Shown in pieces: positions 55,221-64,000 of a DNA stretch of 64,000 bases (its first letter is position 1; each line of letters opens with the position of its first letter). The DNA is from Oscillatoria nigro-viridis PCC 7112 (GTDB taxonomy: Bacteria > Cyanobacteriota > Cyanobacteriia > Cyanobacteriales > Microcoleaceae). The stretch is from NCBI RefSeq assembly GCF_000317475.1, contig NC_019729.1, forward strand, positions 3,920,501 through 3,984,500, written 5' to 3'. Both the position numbers and the translations under genes were made by a program. The notes under the pieces are model-generated. The model ran no database searches. It saw only the letters and a list, made by a program, of their open reading frames with translations, and was not told the origin of the DNA.

Positions 55221-55655
55221 ATGACCGCAACAACTCGACCTATTTTAACTGTATCTACAGATATTGCAGGCATCACAAACCCAGCGGTACTGCGATATTT
55301 TGAAACTTTAAACGCCGGTGATTTTGCAGCGACTGCTAATTTGTTTGCTGATGACGGGGTTCTGCACGCCCCGTTTGAGGAGCCAATTATCGGTAAAAGC
55401 TCGATCGCCACTTATCTAAAAACAGAAGCGCGAGGAATGCAGCTCCAACCCCAGCAAGGTGTCAGCCAAATTTTAGAAGATGGCCAAGTTGAAGTTCAGG
55501 TTAGCGGCCGGGTGCAAACATCCGTATTTGGTATTAATGTCGGATGGCGGTTCGTGTTCAATTCTCACCAACAAATCCTTTCTGTCACCGTCAAGCTGTT
55601 AGCTTCTCCCCAAGAATTGCTAAATCTGCGGTCGCATAAGAAATTTGATGTTTGA
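55221..55655 (+). CDS. OCP C-terminal-domain homolog (CTDH) carotenoid carrier
   Basis: This is a 144-aa NTF2-like protein aligning with the OCP C-terminal domain: 'NPAVLRYFETLNAGDFAATANLFADDGVLHAPFEEPIIGKSSI', 'FGINVGWRFVFN', 'VKLLASPQELLNL'. The Tyr (VLRYFE) and Trp (VGWRF) that hold the ketocarotenoid are kept. Known CTDHs dimerise around carotenoid and pass it to helical carotenoid proteins or apo-OCP. Unlike some CTDHs it has no cysteine, so thiol-linked dimer control is not possible. It lies 340 bp after ocp, in the same orientation. Confidence 0.92.
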   Translation: MTATTRPILTVSTDIAGITNPAVLRYFETLNAGDFAATANLFADDGVLHAPFEEPIIGKSSIATYLKTEARGMQLQPQQGVSQILEDGQVEVQVSGRVQTSVFGINVGWRFVFNSHQQILSVTVKLLASPQELLNLRSHKKFDV

Positions 55656-56126
55656 TAAGCTGTTGCACATTTAAATTGTCTATTTTGGTTTGATATTATG
55701 TCCGGTCGATTACCCCTAATCAGGTAGGGGCTCCCCTCACGAAAAATATCTGCCAATAACTGACACTCTCAAAAACCCGCCCTTTTAATCGCGGTCACTC
55801 GATCGGAGATGATATGACCTGTCGAGCGCACGTAATAGCTAAAGTCGTGCGATCGACAGGTTAAGCGGCTTTTTACCGCCAGAATGAGGCATAAACCGGG
55901 TTTTTATCCAAATCTTTGGTGAAGTGCTCCTCACGGTAGAAAAATCCCGTTTCTGCGGTATTTGTGCGATCGGGACTGTACCCGTACAATCTTACAGTCT
56001 CGCGTTGGGCGGACGATACTTCACAGAAAATTGGCTGTCACCGCAGCGGGTGCGACAGACAGCCAAAGCGAGTCTAAAAGTGCATTGTCAATAACTAATC
56101 ACTCATGACTAATGACTGACGACTAA
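55656..56126. other. Intergenic region with palindrome
   Basis: No gene is present. Contents are a 15-bp stem with one mismatch (acctgtcgagcgcac 55817-55831 with gtgcgatcgacaggt 55847-55861), AACCGGGTTT-type units at about 55894 and 55945, and a small hairpin-rich tract near 56040. Confidence 0.6.
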
Positions 56127-56549
56127 TTAAGATTTTTCCGGCAAACTCGCTTCCAACTTTAGACAGTTGCGACCGTCTATTTGCAAACTGTAGTCCACCC
56201 GATCCATAAGTCTGCTCATAATCAGCCAGCCGTAGCCGCTTTCCTGTTTAGCTTCCGGCCTCGGGGGATTGTAAGTATCCATTTCGTAACCTTTACCGTA
56301 ATCCCAAATTTCTAAACCAATATCCCTATTTTTTAAATTCAAGCGAATTAACACGGGCAAATTGGGTTGATCTTTGTGAGCATGGCGGATCACGTTAGAA
56401 TAGGCTTCTGCTAACACCAAGCGCAAACGATTCGACTGACGCGGCCAATCGACGTGCTCTCCTAGCTCTACTTCCAAACTGCTCAGCAACCAATTTTCAA
56501 CAATTGTTAAAAACCGCAAGTCGCTTGGCACATGAAGCTCAGTATTCAT
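56127..56549 (-). CDS. RsbW-like anti-sigma/anti-anti-sigma kinase (HATPase)
   Basis: This 140-aa single GHKL ATPase domain has an N box 'LRLVLAEAYSNVIRHAH', a G1 box 'LEIWDYGKGYEM' and a G2-like 'ESGYGWLIMSRLMDRVDY'. Such proteins phosphorylate a STAS anti-sigma antagonist or bind a sigma factor. The SpoIIE phosphatase gene lies 510 bp upstream on the same strand, which suggests one switch. No STAS gene is present in the window. Confidence 0.88.
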   Translation of the reverse strand: MNTELHVPSDLRFLTIVENWLLSSLEVELGEHVDWPRQSNRLRLVLAEAYSNVIRHAHKDQPNLPVLIRLNLKNRDIGLEIWDYGKGYEMDTYNPPRPEAKQESGYGWLIMSRLMDRVDYSLQIDGRNCLKLEASLPEKS

Positions 56550-57058
56550 AAAAAAATCCCGTAAGTTTGAAAACCCTGTGTCTTCACACCAGGTATGAAA
56601 CGCGACGCGCCGAATGGATTCGGCCTCAATACTTGTCGCTACTCGGGGGATACTAGCCTTTTCTGTTTAAAAATCAGGCATTCGTCATTGGGTAGAAGGC
56701 AGAAGTTAAGAGTATAGTTGAAAACTTTTGTTAGGGCCTTAAAACCCATTAACAATTGATAATTATACCGAGACTGCAAGCAGCGAGGTATAAAAAATCT
56801 GTGTTTCAATCCTTGGCTTTTAAGCGTTGGTTTTTTCTGACGAATGCCTTCTACCTTAACCCTTGACAGGTATTTAATCCCCGAGGAAAGCGATTTAGGA
56901 AACTAGCTGCGCCATCGCCGGCTAGGTTTTTTACTGTGGTTTTTGACTGTTGACGATAACGCCGTCTTTTGCAGCACTACTCTATGGGCCGTCAACAAGC
57001 AGGGCTTAAGTTTTTTCGCCTCTCACCCCCGACTATGCGTCGGGAGTCGCTGACAGAT
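56550..57058. other. Gap between the HATPase and SpoIIE phosphatase genes
   Basis: 509 bp without a supported gene. It probably holds the HATPase gene promoter. A short frame on the plus strand (56969-57196) is the complement of the phosphatase gene end and is rejected. Confidence 0.5.
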
Positions 57059-58732
57059 TCAGAGAACCTCCAGAGAGAGTATAGTTTGGTCGTCTTCCTG
57101 AACAGGATTGTCAGCTCGGATGCGAGCCAACAAATTGTCCAAGTTGAAGGAACCAGGCTCTTGAATCAAGAGTTGCCAAAGCCCTTCTTGTTGTAGCATA
57201 GAACGGGTGGGTTCACCCCCTGCGACCGCTTCCGTAGTCACGCTAGCTTCAGTAATCCCGTCACTCGTCAGCAGAAATACATCTCCTGACTTTAATTCGA
57301 TCGTACCTGCTTTGCCCCTCCAAACTGGTAGTATCCCCAAGGGAATACCGCGAGCTTTGAGAAAATTCGGCTCGACTGGCGTTTTACCGCTAGCGGCTTG
57401 AGCTTTCACCTCCGAGTGAGACCAAACGATCGGGTAAATGTGACCGGCATTAGCAAATGCCAGGTGTCCCGTTGACGGAGTGTAACGAGCTACAACCATT
57501 GTAATAAAATGGTTGTTGCCGATCAGGTCGTCAGACATACTGCTATTCATGTTCTGCATAACTCGATCGGGCTCTGGAGAAACTTCTTGGGAAAGTTCCC
57601 GCCGCATCACCGAAATCGCGCTGGCCATAAATAGAGCAGCCGGAACTCCCTTACCCGAAACATCTCCCACCGCGATCCAAATATCCCCTTGGGAGTGGAC
57701 GTAGACTTCAAAAAAGTCGCCGCCAACTTCCCGCGCGGGATAGCAGCAAGCTTGCACTCTGACAGTTTCAAAATCCGGCCAACTTTGGCGCAACAAGTTT
57801 GTTTGGATTTGGCGGGCCACTTCCAACTCGGTTTGCATCTGCTTGGCTAAATCCAGAGTGCGCTGGTATAGCTTGGCTTGAGACAGGGCCAGAGCAGCTT
57901 GAGCTGCTACACCTTCTATTAACTCTATCTCTTCTGCCGACCAAGGGTTAGTGCCGCCAATCTGAGACAAAGCCAGTACCGCCAGCAATTCTTGCTGGTA
58001 AGTCAGGGGCACGGCAATCTCAACCGAGTTACCCTGCCCCCCACTGTTTGAGTTCACTTGAGTTTGGCGGCTGGCTACGGCTTGAACCAGCAAATTTTCA
58101 TCAAAAGAAAAGCTGCTGGCTTCAGAGGTTTGGGCTTGGTAGGGGAAGCTACTCGGCAATAGTCGATCGGCTTCTACCGGCCGCAGCATACAATAGTTGG
58201 CCTCAAAAGTTTGACCTACGGTTTGAACAATAGTTTGTACCATACTAGAGTAATCTAGCGACCCGCGAATCACGCTCATGACCTCATTGAACAGAGATTC
58301 CTTGCGTAAAGCGCGGCGCAATGCAACGCTGCGCTGCTTGTAGTATTTGTAAGTTTCTGAGGCTTGATTGATCACCAATTTGAGTTCTTCTGGATTCCAC
58401 GGTTTGGTGATGTATTTGAAAACTTGACCTGAGTTGATGGCCTCAACCAAATCTTCAACATCGGTGTATCCCGTTAGCAGAATCCGAATCGTATCGGGAA
58501 ATCGCTCGACTGTTTTCCCCAAAAACTCGGTGCCATTCATTTCTGGCATCCGCTGGTCAGATATAATCACCGCCATCTCGCCCTGTTCGTCTAGAACTTC
58601 CAGGGCGCTGAGGGCGCTATCTGCTTTGTAAACCTGAAAGTCGCGTCGAAACGTCCGGTACAATAAATCCAAGTTGTCGGGTTCGTCATCGACTACCATC
58701 AGTTTCAGCTTGCTTCCATCTCCCCGACTCAT
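57059..58732 (-). CDS. Response regulator with GAF and SpoIIE phosphatase domains (RsbU-like)
   Basis: This is a 557-aa protein. The receiver is at residues 8-125 with 'MVVDDEPDNLDLL' and phospho-Asp in 'VIISDQRMPEMNGTEFL', Lys in 'YITKPWNPEEL'. A GAF domain lies at about 150-285 ('VQTIVQTVGQTFEANYCMLRPVEA'), then a short coiled coil. The PP2C/SpoIIE domain occupies 310-557, with metal-binding motifs 'VGGDFFEVY', 'IAVGDVSGKGVPAALFMA' and 'LLTSDGITEA'. It dephosphorylates Ser/Thr on an anti-sigma antagonist, in response to phosphorylation of its receiver. A cognate histidine kinase is not nearby. Confidence 0.93.
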   Translation of the reverse strand: MSRGDGSKLKLMVVDDEPDNLDLLYRTFRRDFQVYKADSALSALEVLDEQGEMAVIISDQRMPEMNGTEFLGKTVERFPDTIRILLTGYTDVEDLVEAINSGQVFKYITKPWNPEELKLVINQASETYKYYKQRSVALRRALRKESLFNEVMSVIRGSLDYSSMVQTIVQTVGQTFEANYCMLRPVEADRLLPSSFPYQAQTSEASSFSFDENLLVQAVASRQTQVNSNSGGQGNSVEIAVPLTYQQELLAVLALSQIGGTNPWSAEEIELIEGVAAQAALALSQAKLYQRTLDLAKQMQTELEVARQIQTNLLRQSWPDFETVRVQACCYPAREVGGDFFEVYVHSQGDIWIAVGDVSGKGVPAALFMASAISVMRRELSQEVSPEPDRVMQNMNSSMSDDLIGNNHFITMVVARYTPSTGHLAFANAGHIYPIVWSHSEVKAQAASGKTPVEPNFLKARGIPLGILPVWRGKAGTIELKSGDVFLLTSDGITEASVTTEAVAGGEPTRSMLQQEGLWQLLIQEPGSFNLDNLLARIRADNPVQEDDQTILSLEVL

Positions 58733-58910
58733 CTTTCTTCCCCCTTGAAAACCCCCACCATAGCTGTAATCAGCAAGGTGGCGGGAGGAAAAGGGAGGCT
58801 GGATATATGCAACATATCAGTTACGTCAAGTTGAGTTAAAGAAACCGCTCTATAAAACTTACCCAAAGCTACCCATTGCTCGAAAGTTTTGGACTTTAGT
58901 GTTTACTTCC

Positions 58911-58975
58911 TGTTTCAGCGTAGTCTCAGAATGACTTCTGAGGGTTTGCCTACTCCACAGGCAATCTCGGTAGAG
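58911..58975 (-). ncRNA. IS607 right end, probable guide-RNA scaffold
   Basis: Two stem-loops occur just after tnpB: ctcagaa/ttctgag (about 58925-58942) and ttgcct/aggcaa (about 58947-58965). Position and structure match where TnpB omegaRNA scaffolds are encoded. Transcription is inferred. Confidence 0.45.
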
Positions 58976-58992
58976 CTTACCGTTTGACTTAC

Positions 58993-60120
58993 TTAATCTG
59001 AGCGAATCGGAATGTGAATTCCTTCAAACCATCGCTCAATGTTTTTAGCTGCGTTCAAGTCTCTGTCCTCTGTATGACCGCAATCAGGACATACATAGAC
59101 TCGATTCTTTAATGGCATTTTGTGGCGGTGATTCCTACAATTTGAACAGATTTGAGAACTAGGAAAGAAGCGGTCAACTAAAATCAACTGACTAGAAAAT
59201 TTCTCAGTTTTATATTCAAGTTGTCGCTTAAATTCGTACATTCCACAATCGGCAATCGCACCCGCCAATTTGTGATTTTTCAAAAATGCTTTGACGTTCA
59301 AATTCTCAATTTTAATCACGCTGTGGTTTTTAGCGAGATGATTGGTGAGTTTATGAATAGCATCTTTGCGGATGAATGAAATTCTAGAATGCAGTTTTGC
59401 CAGCTTTCTAACTGCCTTAGTTCTGTTCTTTGAGCCTTTAACTTTGCGACTAACAGAGCGCTGCAATCGCTTCATTTTCTTACTCATTTTGCGGTAAGCT
59501 TTGGGGTTAGCAAAAACCTTTCCGTCACTGGTGACAGCTAATTCCTTAATACCAATATCAACACCAATAGAGGGGCGATTTAGAGGTATTGGTGGCTGTT
59601 CAATCTCATACTTGATGGCTATGAACCATTTGTCGGCAGTGCGACTAATTACGCAATTATGAGTAGCCGTAATGGGGAGAGGTTCGTGCAATCGCACCCA
59701 ACCAATTTTAGGGAGTTTAACTCGCTTACCATCATTGCTGATACCAGGTTTTGCTTTAGTGCCTTGCTCAAGATAAAAACTGTCTTTAGACTTGCCTTTC
59801 TTCTTGAATCTAGGCTGTTTAGAGACTTTTTTGAAGCATCTATCCCATGCCGTCCTTACCTCTGCCAGAGCCTGTTGTGGACTTGCTTTGGAGCTTTGAT
59901 AATACCAGGGATTAGCTGGTTTAATCTCAGCGACTAGACGTTTGTGCAAGTCAATAGCAGAGGGAATTTTGATTGTTTTATCAGCCTCTCTAAGTTGTAA
60001 AGCTTCCTGAATAATAGCATTGCCAAAATTGTAAGCGTGTCTGGCTACTCCACAGTGTTGACGGAATAGAGTCACCTGTCTATTGTTAGGTTTTAATTCC
60101 GTCTTGAAACTGAGTAGCAT
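58993..60120 (-). CDS. tnpB: TnpB RNA-guided endonuclease of the IS607 element
   Basis: This 375-aa TnpB appears intact. RuvC residues: Asp in 'SIGVDIGIKELAV', Glu in 'VIKIENLNVKAFLKN', Asp in 'GHTEDRDLNAAKNI'. The zinc ribbon is complete: 'SQICSNCRNHRH...YVCPDCG'. The helix-rich N-terminus starts MLLSFKTELKPNNRQVTLFR. It cuts DNA next to a transposon-associated motif under RNA guidance, which favours element retention. It lies 33 bp after the repaired tnpA frame. Confidence 0.93.
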   Translation of the reverse strand: MLLSFKTELKPNNRQVTLFRQHCGVARHAYNFGNAIIQEALQLREADKTIKIPSAIDLHKRLVAEIKPANPWYYQSSKASPQQALAEVRTAWDRCFKKVSKQPRFKKKGKSKDSFYLEQGTKAKPGISNDGKRVKLPKIGWVRLHEPLPITATHNCVISRTADKWFIAIKYEIEQPPIPLNRPSIGVDIGIKELAVTSDGKVFANPKAYRKMSKKMKRLQRSVSRKVKGSKNRTKAVRKLAKLHSRISFIRKDAIHKLTNHLAKNHSVIKIENLNVKAFLKNHKLAGAIADCGMYEFKRQLEYKTEKFSSQLILVDRFFPSSQICSNCRNHRHKMPLKNRVYVCPDCGHTEDRDLNAAKNIERWFEGIHIPIRSD

Positions 60121-60153
60121 TATTTTACGTCCTCCACTGCTTTAGCTATACCA

Positions 60154-60763
60154 TCAATCTAGTTTTTTGTTTTTGTGACTTCTAGCGCCATAAAGTCTAG
60201 CGACTAAAAACCTGAATTAATTCAATCATATCTTGAACTAATTCCTGTTCAAAACTCAATTCATCCGGCGATTTATTGACTATTACTACCTCGCATTCAA
60301 ATTCCTCACACATTGCGAAAACTAACTCGGAACCAAACCTTAGAAGCCTGTCTTTGTGAGTAACAACAAGTCTGCCAACCTCACCGGACATGATTCGTTT
60401 GAGTAGTTTTGTCAGTCCTTTTTTCTTGTAATTAAGTCCAGAGCCTAAGTCTTGAATTGTTTCAAATTGCCAGCCATTGGCAGCGCTAAACGATTCCAAA
60501 ACAGCAGCTTGACGCTTTAAATCTTCTTTTTGGTCATGACTAGAAACTCTGGCATAGTTGATAGTGATTCGATCGTCTGCCTGGTTTAAGTCTCTGGGAG
60601 TAATTCGCTTGATATCGGTAAGGTAGAAGCGTCTCTGTCCCGTGGGAGAGCGCTCAAACTTAATCTTGCCTGCATCAGTCCAGCGTCTCAGCGTCTTTGT
60701 CGAAATACCAAGCTCCTTAGCCGCTTCCCCGATTGAGAGTGTCACGTCTGATTGAGTCTCCAA
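60154..60763 (-). pseudogene. tnpA: IS607 serine recombinase TnpA, frameshifted near the C-terminus
   Basis: The N-terminal MerR-like helix-turn-helix reads 'SIGEAAKELGISTKTLRRWTDAGKIKFERSPTGQRRFY' (residues 10-47). The serine recombinase domain has the catalytic Ser in 'NYARVSSHDQKEDL' and 'VTHKDRLLRFG'. Translation ends at 188 aa after 'IELIQVFSR' (stop at 60197). In the neighbouring frame the conserved tail continues as ARLYGARSHKNKKLD and stops at 60154, so a single extra base near 60200 shifts the frame. The missing 15 residues form the end of the recombinase helix. The element may no longer transpose on its own, or the shorter form may still work. Confidence 0.8.
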
Positions 60764-61305
60764 AGTTGCTTACCTCTAATACTACAACTCAATAGTTACC
60801 CAATCCGGGAAGAATGTCAATACCTGTCTAAGAAATCTATTTCAGCGCCTCACCCGTTTTACCTTAAGGTGAGCATTCCTTTCGCACCATCTGTTCGCAC
60901 AACAGATGAGAGGCTTTTGATACTGTAACCCGCCTCGGTAGGCCGCTTCAATAGGGAAAATTCCCGAGTCAGCTTTCACACTGTGATACGAGCAATGACC
61001 TTGTTAGGAGTCGGTACTTTTCTAAACACACCAGCATTCAAAACGGCTAATTAATGTTCTGATTGCAGAGTTCTTAACTAGCTGGGCACTGTCCTCGGTG
61101 TGAATTTTAACACTTACTACTAAGGCAGGTATTGCTACCTAAGTCTGGTCAACACCGGCTGTTTTTCAAGCCGCACTGTACCCGAAGGGTTAGTGGTGGG
61201 TTGTTGGCGCTATTCCCTACATCTTTGCCGAATCCTACTTGATTGCTGCATCCAAGTCCCCCTAATCTCTGAACATTTTGCAGCAAGCATATTACTACTG
61301 CCGAA
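60764..61305. other. IS607 left-end region and rsmH 3' flank
   Basis: No gene. Structured segments include catctgtt/aacagatg (about 60887-60908), gggaaaattccc (about 60953), and several short inverted repeats. The element's left tip and tnpA promoter should be here. Confidence 0.5.
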
Positions 61306-62208
61306 TCAAGTTATTCTTTCTGCCAGTCTGAGCTTAGCAGAACGAGAGCGGGGATTTCTAGCGACTTCTTCGGATTGCGGCCCGATCGGCTTTTTTGTCA
61401 GTACCTGCAAATTGGGTGTTCCTCTGAGTTGGTGCTTGACTGGTCGGTCTTCGAGACTGTGAAATGTAATGATTCCGATTCTCCCACCTGGTTTTAACCA
61501 CCTTGGCGCTTGGTTGAGGAAAGTTTCTAAAGAAGCGAGTTCGGAGTTGACAGCTATCCTTAAAGCTTGGAAAGTACGGGTGGCCGGATGGATTCTGCCG
61601 TTGCGTTGCTTGGGGGGGAAGCTCGAGGCGATCGCCCCAGCGAGTTCTGTTGTAGTTTGAAAAGGACGCCCTTGCACAATCCGCCTCGCGATGCGCCGCG
61701 ACAGTCGCTCCTCGCCGTATTTGTAAATAATATCTGCTAGTTTAACTTCTTCCCAGTGATTGATAATCTCTTCTGCCGTCAAAGATTGCTGCTGGTTCAT
61801 ACGCATATCTAGTTGAGCTGGGTGGCGAAAACTAAATCCTCGTTCCGGTGTATCGAACTGAGCCGAGCTGACGCCCAAGTCTGCTATGATACCATCAAAT
61901 TCGGCCTCTGGGGACTGATATTCAGCAAAGTTGCCGTGCCAAAACTCAACGGGCGAGTTGGCAAATCGGGCTTGGCAAAAACGGATGGCTTGTTCGTCGC
62001 GGTCGATCGCCACCACTGTAACATCTGGCGCCGCCGCTAAAATCAAACTCGTGTGTCCGCCGCCCCCAAGCGTCGCGTCCAAATAGTGCCCGCCTGCACG
62101 CACAGCCAAACCCGCAATTAATTCTTGACCCAAAACTGGAACGTGATAGGTGTCAATACTGACATCCGATCCAGAGGTATCCTTCTCACAGAGCCCGATA
62201 TCCTTCAT
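61306..62208 (-). CDS. rsmH: 16S rRNA (cytosine-1402-N4)-methyltransferase
   Basis: This 300-aa SAM-dependent enzyme (RsmH/MraW) methylates C1402 of 16S rRNA in the decoding centre. Motifs: '[11 protein letters not shown]', SAM-binding '[16 protein letters not shown]', '[11 protein letters not shown]', '[22 protein letters not shown]', '[14 protein letters not shown]', '[15 protein letters not shown]'. The length is standard. The start at 62208 gives a 20-residue leader before the conserved core. It is divergent from ndhH, with 57 bp between starts. Confidence 0.97.
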   Translation of the reverse strand: MKDIGLCEKDTSGSDVSIDTYHVPVLGQELIAGLAVRAGGHYLDATLGGGGHTSLILAAAPDVTVVAIDRDEQAIRFCQARFANSPVEFWHGNFAEYQSPEAEFDGIIADLGVSSAQFDTPERGFSFRHPAQLDMRMNQQQSLTAEEIINHWEEVKLADIIYKYGEERLSRRIARRIVQGRPFQTTTELAGAIASSFPPKQRNGRIHPATRTFQALRIAVNSELASLETFLNQAPRWLKPGGRIGIITFHSLEDRPVKHQLRGTPNLQVLTKKPIGPQSEEVARNPRSRSAKLRLAERIT

Positions 62209-62265
62209 AATCTATAAAGCGAAACAAAAATCAACAATAGTCAGTAATCATTAATTCATTTAATT

Positions 62266-63450
62266 ATGTCAAGAATTGAGACTAGAACCGAACCGATGGT
62301 GCTCAACATGGGGCCGCACCACCCTTCAATGCACGGGGTACTCCGGTTAATTGTCACCCTAGACGGGGAAGATGTGGTGGACTGCGAGCCTGTTTTGGGC
62401 TATCTGCACCGGGGGATGGAAAAAATTGCCGAAAACCGCACCAACGTGATGTACGTGCCCTACGTGAGCCGCTGGGACTACGCTGCGGGGATGTTTAACG
62501 AAGCGGTGACAGTGAATGCACCGGAAAAGTTGGCAAATATTGCTGTCCCGAAACGGGCTAGTTATATTCGGGTAATTATGCTGGAGTTGAACCGGATTGC
62601 TAACCACTTGATGTGGGTAGGGCCGTTTTTGGCGGACGTGGGGGCGCAAACTCCTTTTTTCTATACTATGCGCGATCGCGAACCAATTCTCGACTTGTGG
62701 GAAGCAGCGACCGGTTATCGCATGGTGAACAATAACTATTTCCGCATCGGCGGAGTTGCGGCCGATTTGCCCTACGGTTGGGTAGATAAGTGCCAAGATT
62801 TCTGCGATTACTTCCTGCCCAAAATTGACGAGTACGAACGTTTAATTACCAACAACCCAATCTTCCGCCGCCGGATTGAAGGGCTGGGTACTATTTCTCG
62901 TGAAGAAGCGATTAACTGGGGACTTTCCGGCCCCATGTTGCGCGGTTCCGGCGTGAAGTGGGATTTGCGGAAGGTTGACCGTTACGAATGCTACGACGAC
63001 TTCGACTGGGAAGTTTGTACCGAAGCGGCTGGCGATTGTTTAGCCCGGTATTTAGTACGGATTCGGGAGATGCGCGAGTCGGTTAAGATTATCTATCAAG
63101 CCTTGAAAGGACTCCCCGGCGGCCCTTACGAGAATTTGGAAGCGAAGCGACTCGAAAGCGGGCCAAAATCTGAGTGGAACGGTTTTGAGTATCAGTTTAT
63201 TGGCAAAAAAGTAGCGCCGACCTTTAAGATTCCCAAGGGCGAACATTACGTCCGCGTTGAAAGCGGCAAGGGTGAGTTGGGGATTTATATTATCGGCGAT
63301 GATAGTGTGTTTCCTTGGCGCTGGAAGATTCGGGCTGCGGATTTTAATAATTTGCAGATTTTGCCTCACATAGTGCGCGGCGTGAAAATTGCGGATTTGG
63401 TAGCAATTTTGGGGAGTATCGACATTATTATGGGCTCGGTTGACAGGTAG
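62266..63450 (+). CDS. ndhH: NAD(P)H-quinone oxidoreductase subunit H
   Basis: This 394-aa 49-kDa-type subunit of the thylakoid NDH-1 complex lines the plastoquinone site and takes part in respiration and cyclic electron flow from ferredoxin. Family motifs: '[25 protein letters not shown]', '[15 protein letters not shown]', '[14 protein letters not shown]', '[18 protein letters not shown]', and the C-terminal '[16 protein letters not shown]'. It is complete, and a rho-independent terminator follows. Confidence 0.97.
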   Translation: MSRIETRTEPMVLNMGPHHPSMHGVLRLIVTLDGEDVVDCEPVLGYLHRGMEKIAENRTNVMYVPYVSRWDYAAGMFNEAVTVNAPEKLANIAVPKRASYIRVIMLELNRIANHLMWVGPFLADVGAQTPFFYTMRDREPILDLWEAATGYRMVNNNYFRIGGVAADLPYGWVDKCQDFCDYFLPKIDEYERLITNNPIFRRRIEGLGTISREEAINWGLSGPMLRGSGVKWDLRKVDRYECYDDFDWEVCTEAAGDCLARYLVRIREMRESVKIIYQALKGLPGGPYENLEAKRLESGPKSEWNGFEYQFIGKKVAPTFKIPKGEHYVRVESGKGELGIYIIGDDSVFPWRWKIRAADFNNLQILPHIVRGVKIADLVAILGSIDIIMGSVDR

Positions 63451-63477
63451 GTTTGGTCGGTTTTTATCTGAGAAATT

Positions 63478-63514
63478 AACCCGGTTTTTTTTGGGAACCG
63501 GGTTGATTTTTTTT
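63478..63514 (+). terminator. Rho-independent terminator after ndhH
   Basis: 9-bp stem aacccggtt/aaccgggtt with a T-rich loop, followed by a run of T (63506-63514), beginning 28 bases after the ndhH stop. The stem is a member of the dispersed AACCGGGTT repeat class. Confidence 0.8.
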
Positions 63515-63683
63515 GAACCGCAGATGAACGCGGATGGATATCGATTAATATTGCTATTAACGTCGCTAAAATGTACCTGATTTCTCTCTTCTCTCTTCCT
63601 CTGTGCCCTCTGCGCCCTCTGCGGTTAATAAAAAAAATCTCTCCTTCACAAATCAAATAACATCAACTTTGATTCAATAAATT

Positions 63684-64000
63684 ATGAAAATTCAGCAATC
63701 AGATATCAATGACAGCAACCCCGAACTCTGCGCTTTAATCTGCGAAAGAATTGCCGCCAGCCCGCCGCAGCGTATTACTTTTGCTGAATATATGGATTTG
63801 GCATTATATCATCCGCAGCACGGATATTATAATAGCGATCGCCAGTCGATCGGCAAACAAGGCGATTTTATCACGTCGTCTCATTGGGGCGCTGATTTTG
63901 CCGAGGTTTTGGCGGATCAGTTTGTAGAAATGTGGGAATTTCTCGATCGCCCTCATCCTTTTACTGTCGTAGAAATGGGTGCTGGGCGGGGAAATTTTGC
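63684..64000 (+). CDS. SAM-dependent methyltransferase, MidA/NDUFAF7-like (N-terminal part)
   Basis: This starts at ATG 63684 and runs off the window after 105 codons. Motifs of the COG1565 family: 'ITFAEYMDLALYHPQHGYY', 'GKQGDFITSSHWGADFAEVLA' and SAM motif I 'VVEMGAGRGNFA'. In mitochondria the homolog NDUFAF7 methylates an arginine of the 49-kDa complex I subunit. NdhH is that subunit, and its gene is the immediate upstream neighbour. A similar role here is inference. Confidence 0.85.
   Translation, partial: MKIQQSDINDSNPELCALICERIAASPPQRITFAEYMDLALYHPQHGYYNSDRQSIGKQGDFITSSHWGADFAEVLADQFVEMWEFLDRPHPFTVVEMGAGRGNF

Larger units (their letters stand above)
58911..61190 (-). mobile_element. 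IS607-type element with tnpA (serine recombinase) and tnpB
   Basis: tnpA and tnpB lie in tandem on the minus strand, the IS607 order. The right end near 58911 shares the gtttacttcct edge with the tnpB-only element at 29083. The left end is somewhere upstream of tnpA, within 60764-61190; exact tips are uncertain because IS607 makes no target duplication. It sits between the RsbU-like gene and rsmH. Confidence 0.7.

Overview
The window comes from a filamentous, gliding cyanobacterium of the Oscillatoriales type (Microcoleus/Oscillatoria/Phormidium-like). Evidence for this is the dense GCGATCGC/CGATCG content, ndhH, the orange carotenoid protein with a C-terminal-domain homolog, a KGK-domain protein, an LL-diaminopimelate aminotransferase, a hormogonium-type pilus chemotaxis (hmp) locus, and many dispersed heptamer repeats (ATTTTAG, TGTTGAC, CGGGCAT, TTAGCAA types). 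No rRNA, CRISPR array or convincing intact tRNA was seen.

Layout. 0-9.5 kb: a truncated AAA ATPase, a 124-nt cloverleaf-like palindrome, dapL, an IS605-type element with divergent tnpA/tnpB, an unrecognised 363-aa protein, a DUF3352 protein, then about 1.3 kb of repeat-rich gene-poor DNA. 9.5-15.6 kb: a 1416-aa exoprotein joining a two-partner-secretion domain, Pro-Ala repeats and a CHAT protease, followed by a DUF262 plus Schlafen/AlbA protein. 15.8-19.1 kb: an IS1634-type element broken by a 1-nt frameshift and by a nested IS630 element. 19.3-24 kb: an Rpn/DUF2887-type protein, ccsB, a KGK protein and tilS. 24-40.6 kb: the hmp/pil chemotaxis locus, with hmpF divergent from hmpA, hmpC, hmpD and hmpE. 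The locus has been invaded by tnpB elements and a tandem-HNH endonuclease gene, and the CheY-like gene hmpB is absent from its expected place. 40.8-51.6 kb: a pentapeptide-repeat/RidA fusion, two small minus-strand genes, pnp, a SNF2-type helicase carrying a 468-aa intein inside its Walker A motif, and a SWIM zinc-finger partner. 51.9-64 kb: a HAD phosphatase, queG, ocp and its CTD homolog, an RsbW/RsbU-like partner-switching pair, an IS607 element, rsmH, ndhH and the start of a MidA-like methyltransferase.

How genes work together. HmpF/A/C/D/E form the signalling system that positions and drives type IV pili for gliding and phototaxis. OCP and CTDH handle ketocarotenoid for photoprotection. 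The SpoIIE phosphatase and the anti-sigma-type kinase may form one regulatory switch. The SNF2 helicase and SWIM protein are probably co-transcribed.

The most striking aspect is intrusion of selfish or repetitive DNA into coding sequence. Short repeats have been absorbed in frame into tilS and the SNF2 gene, an intein sits in an ATP-binding loop, a freestanding HNH gene sits inside an operon, and an IS lies within an IS.
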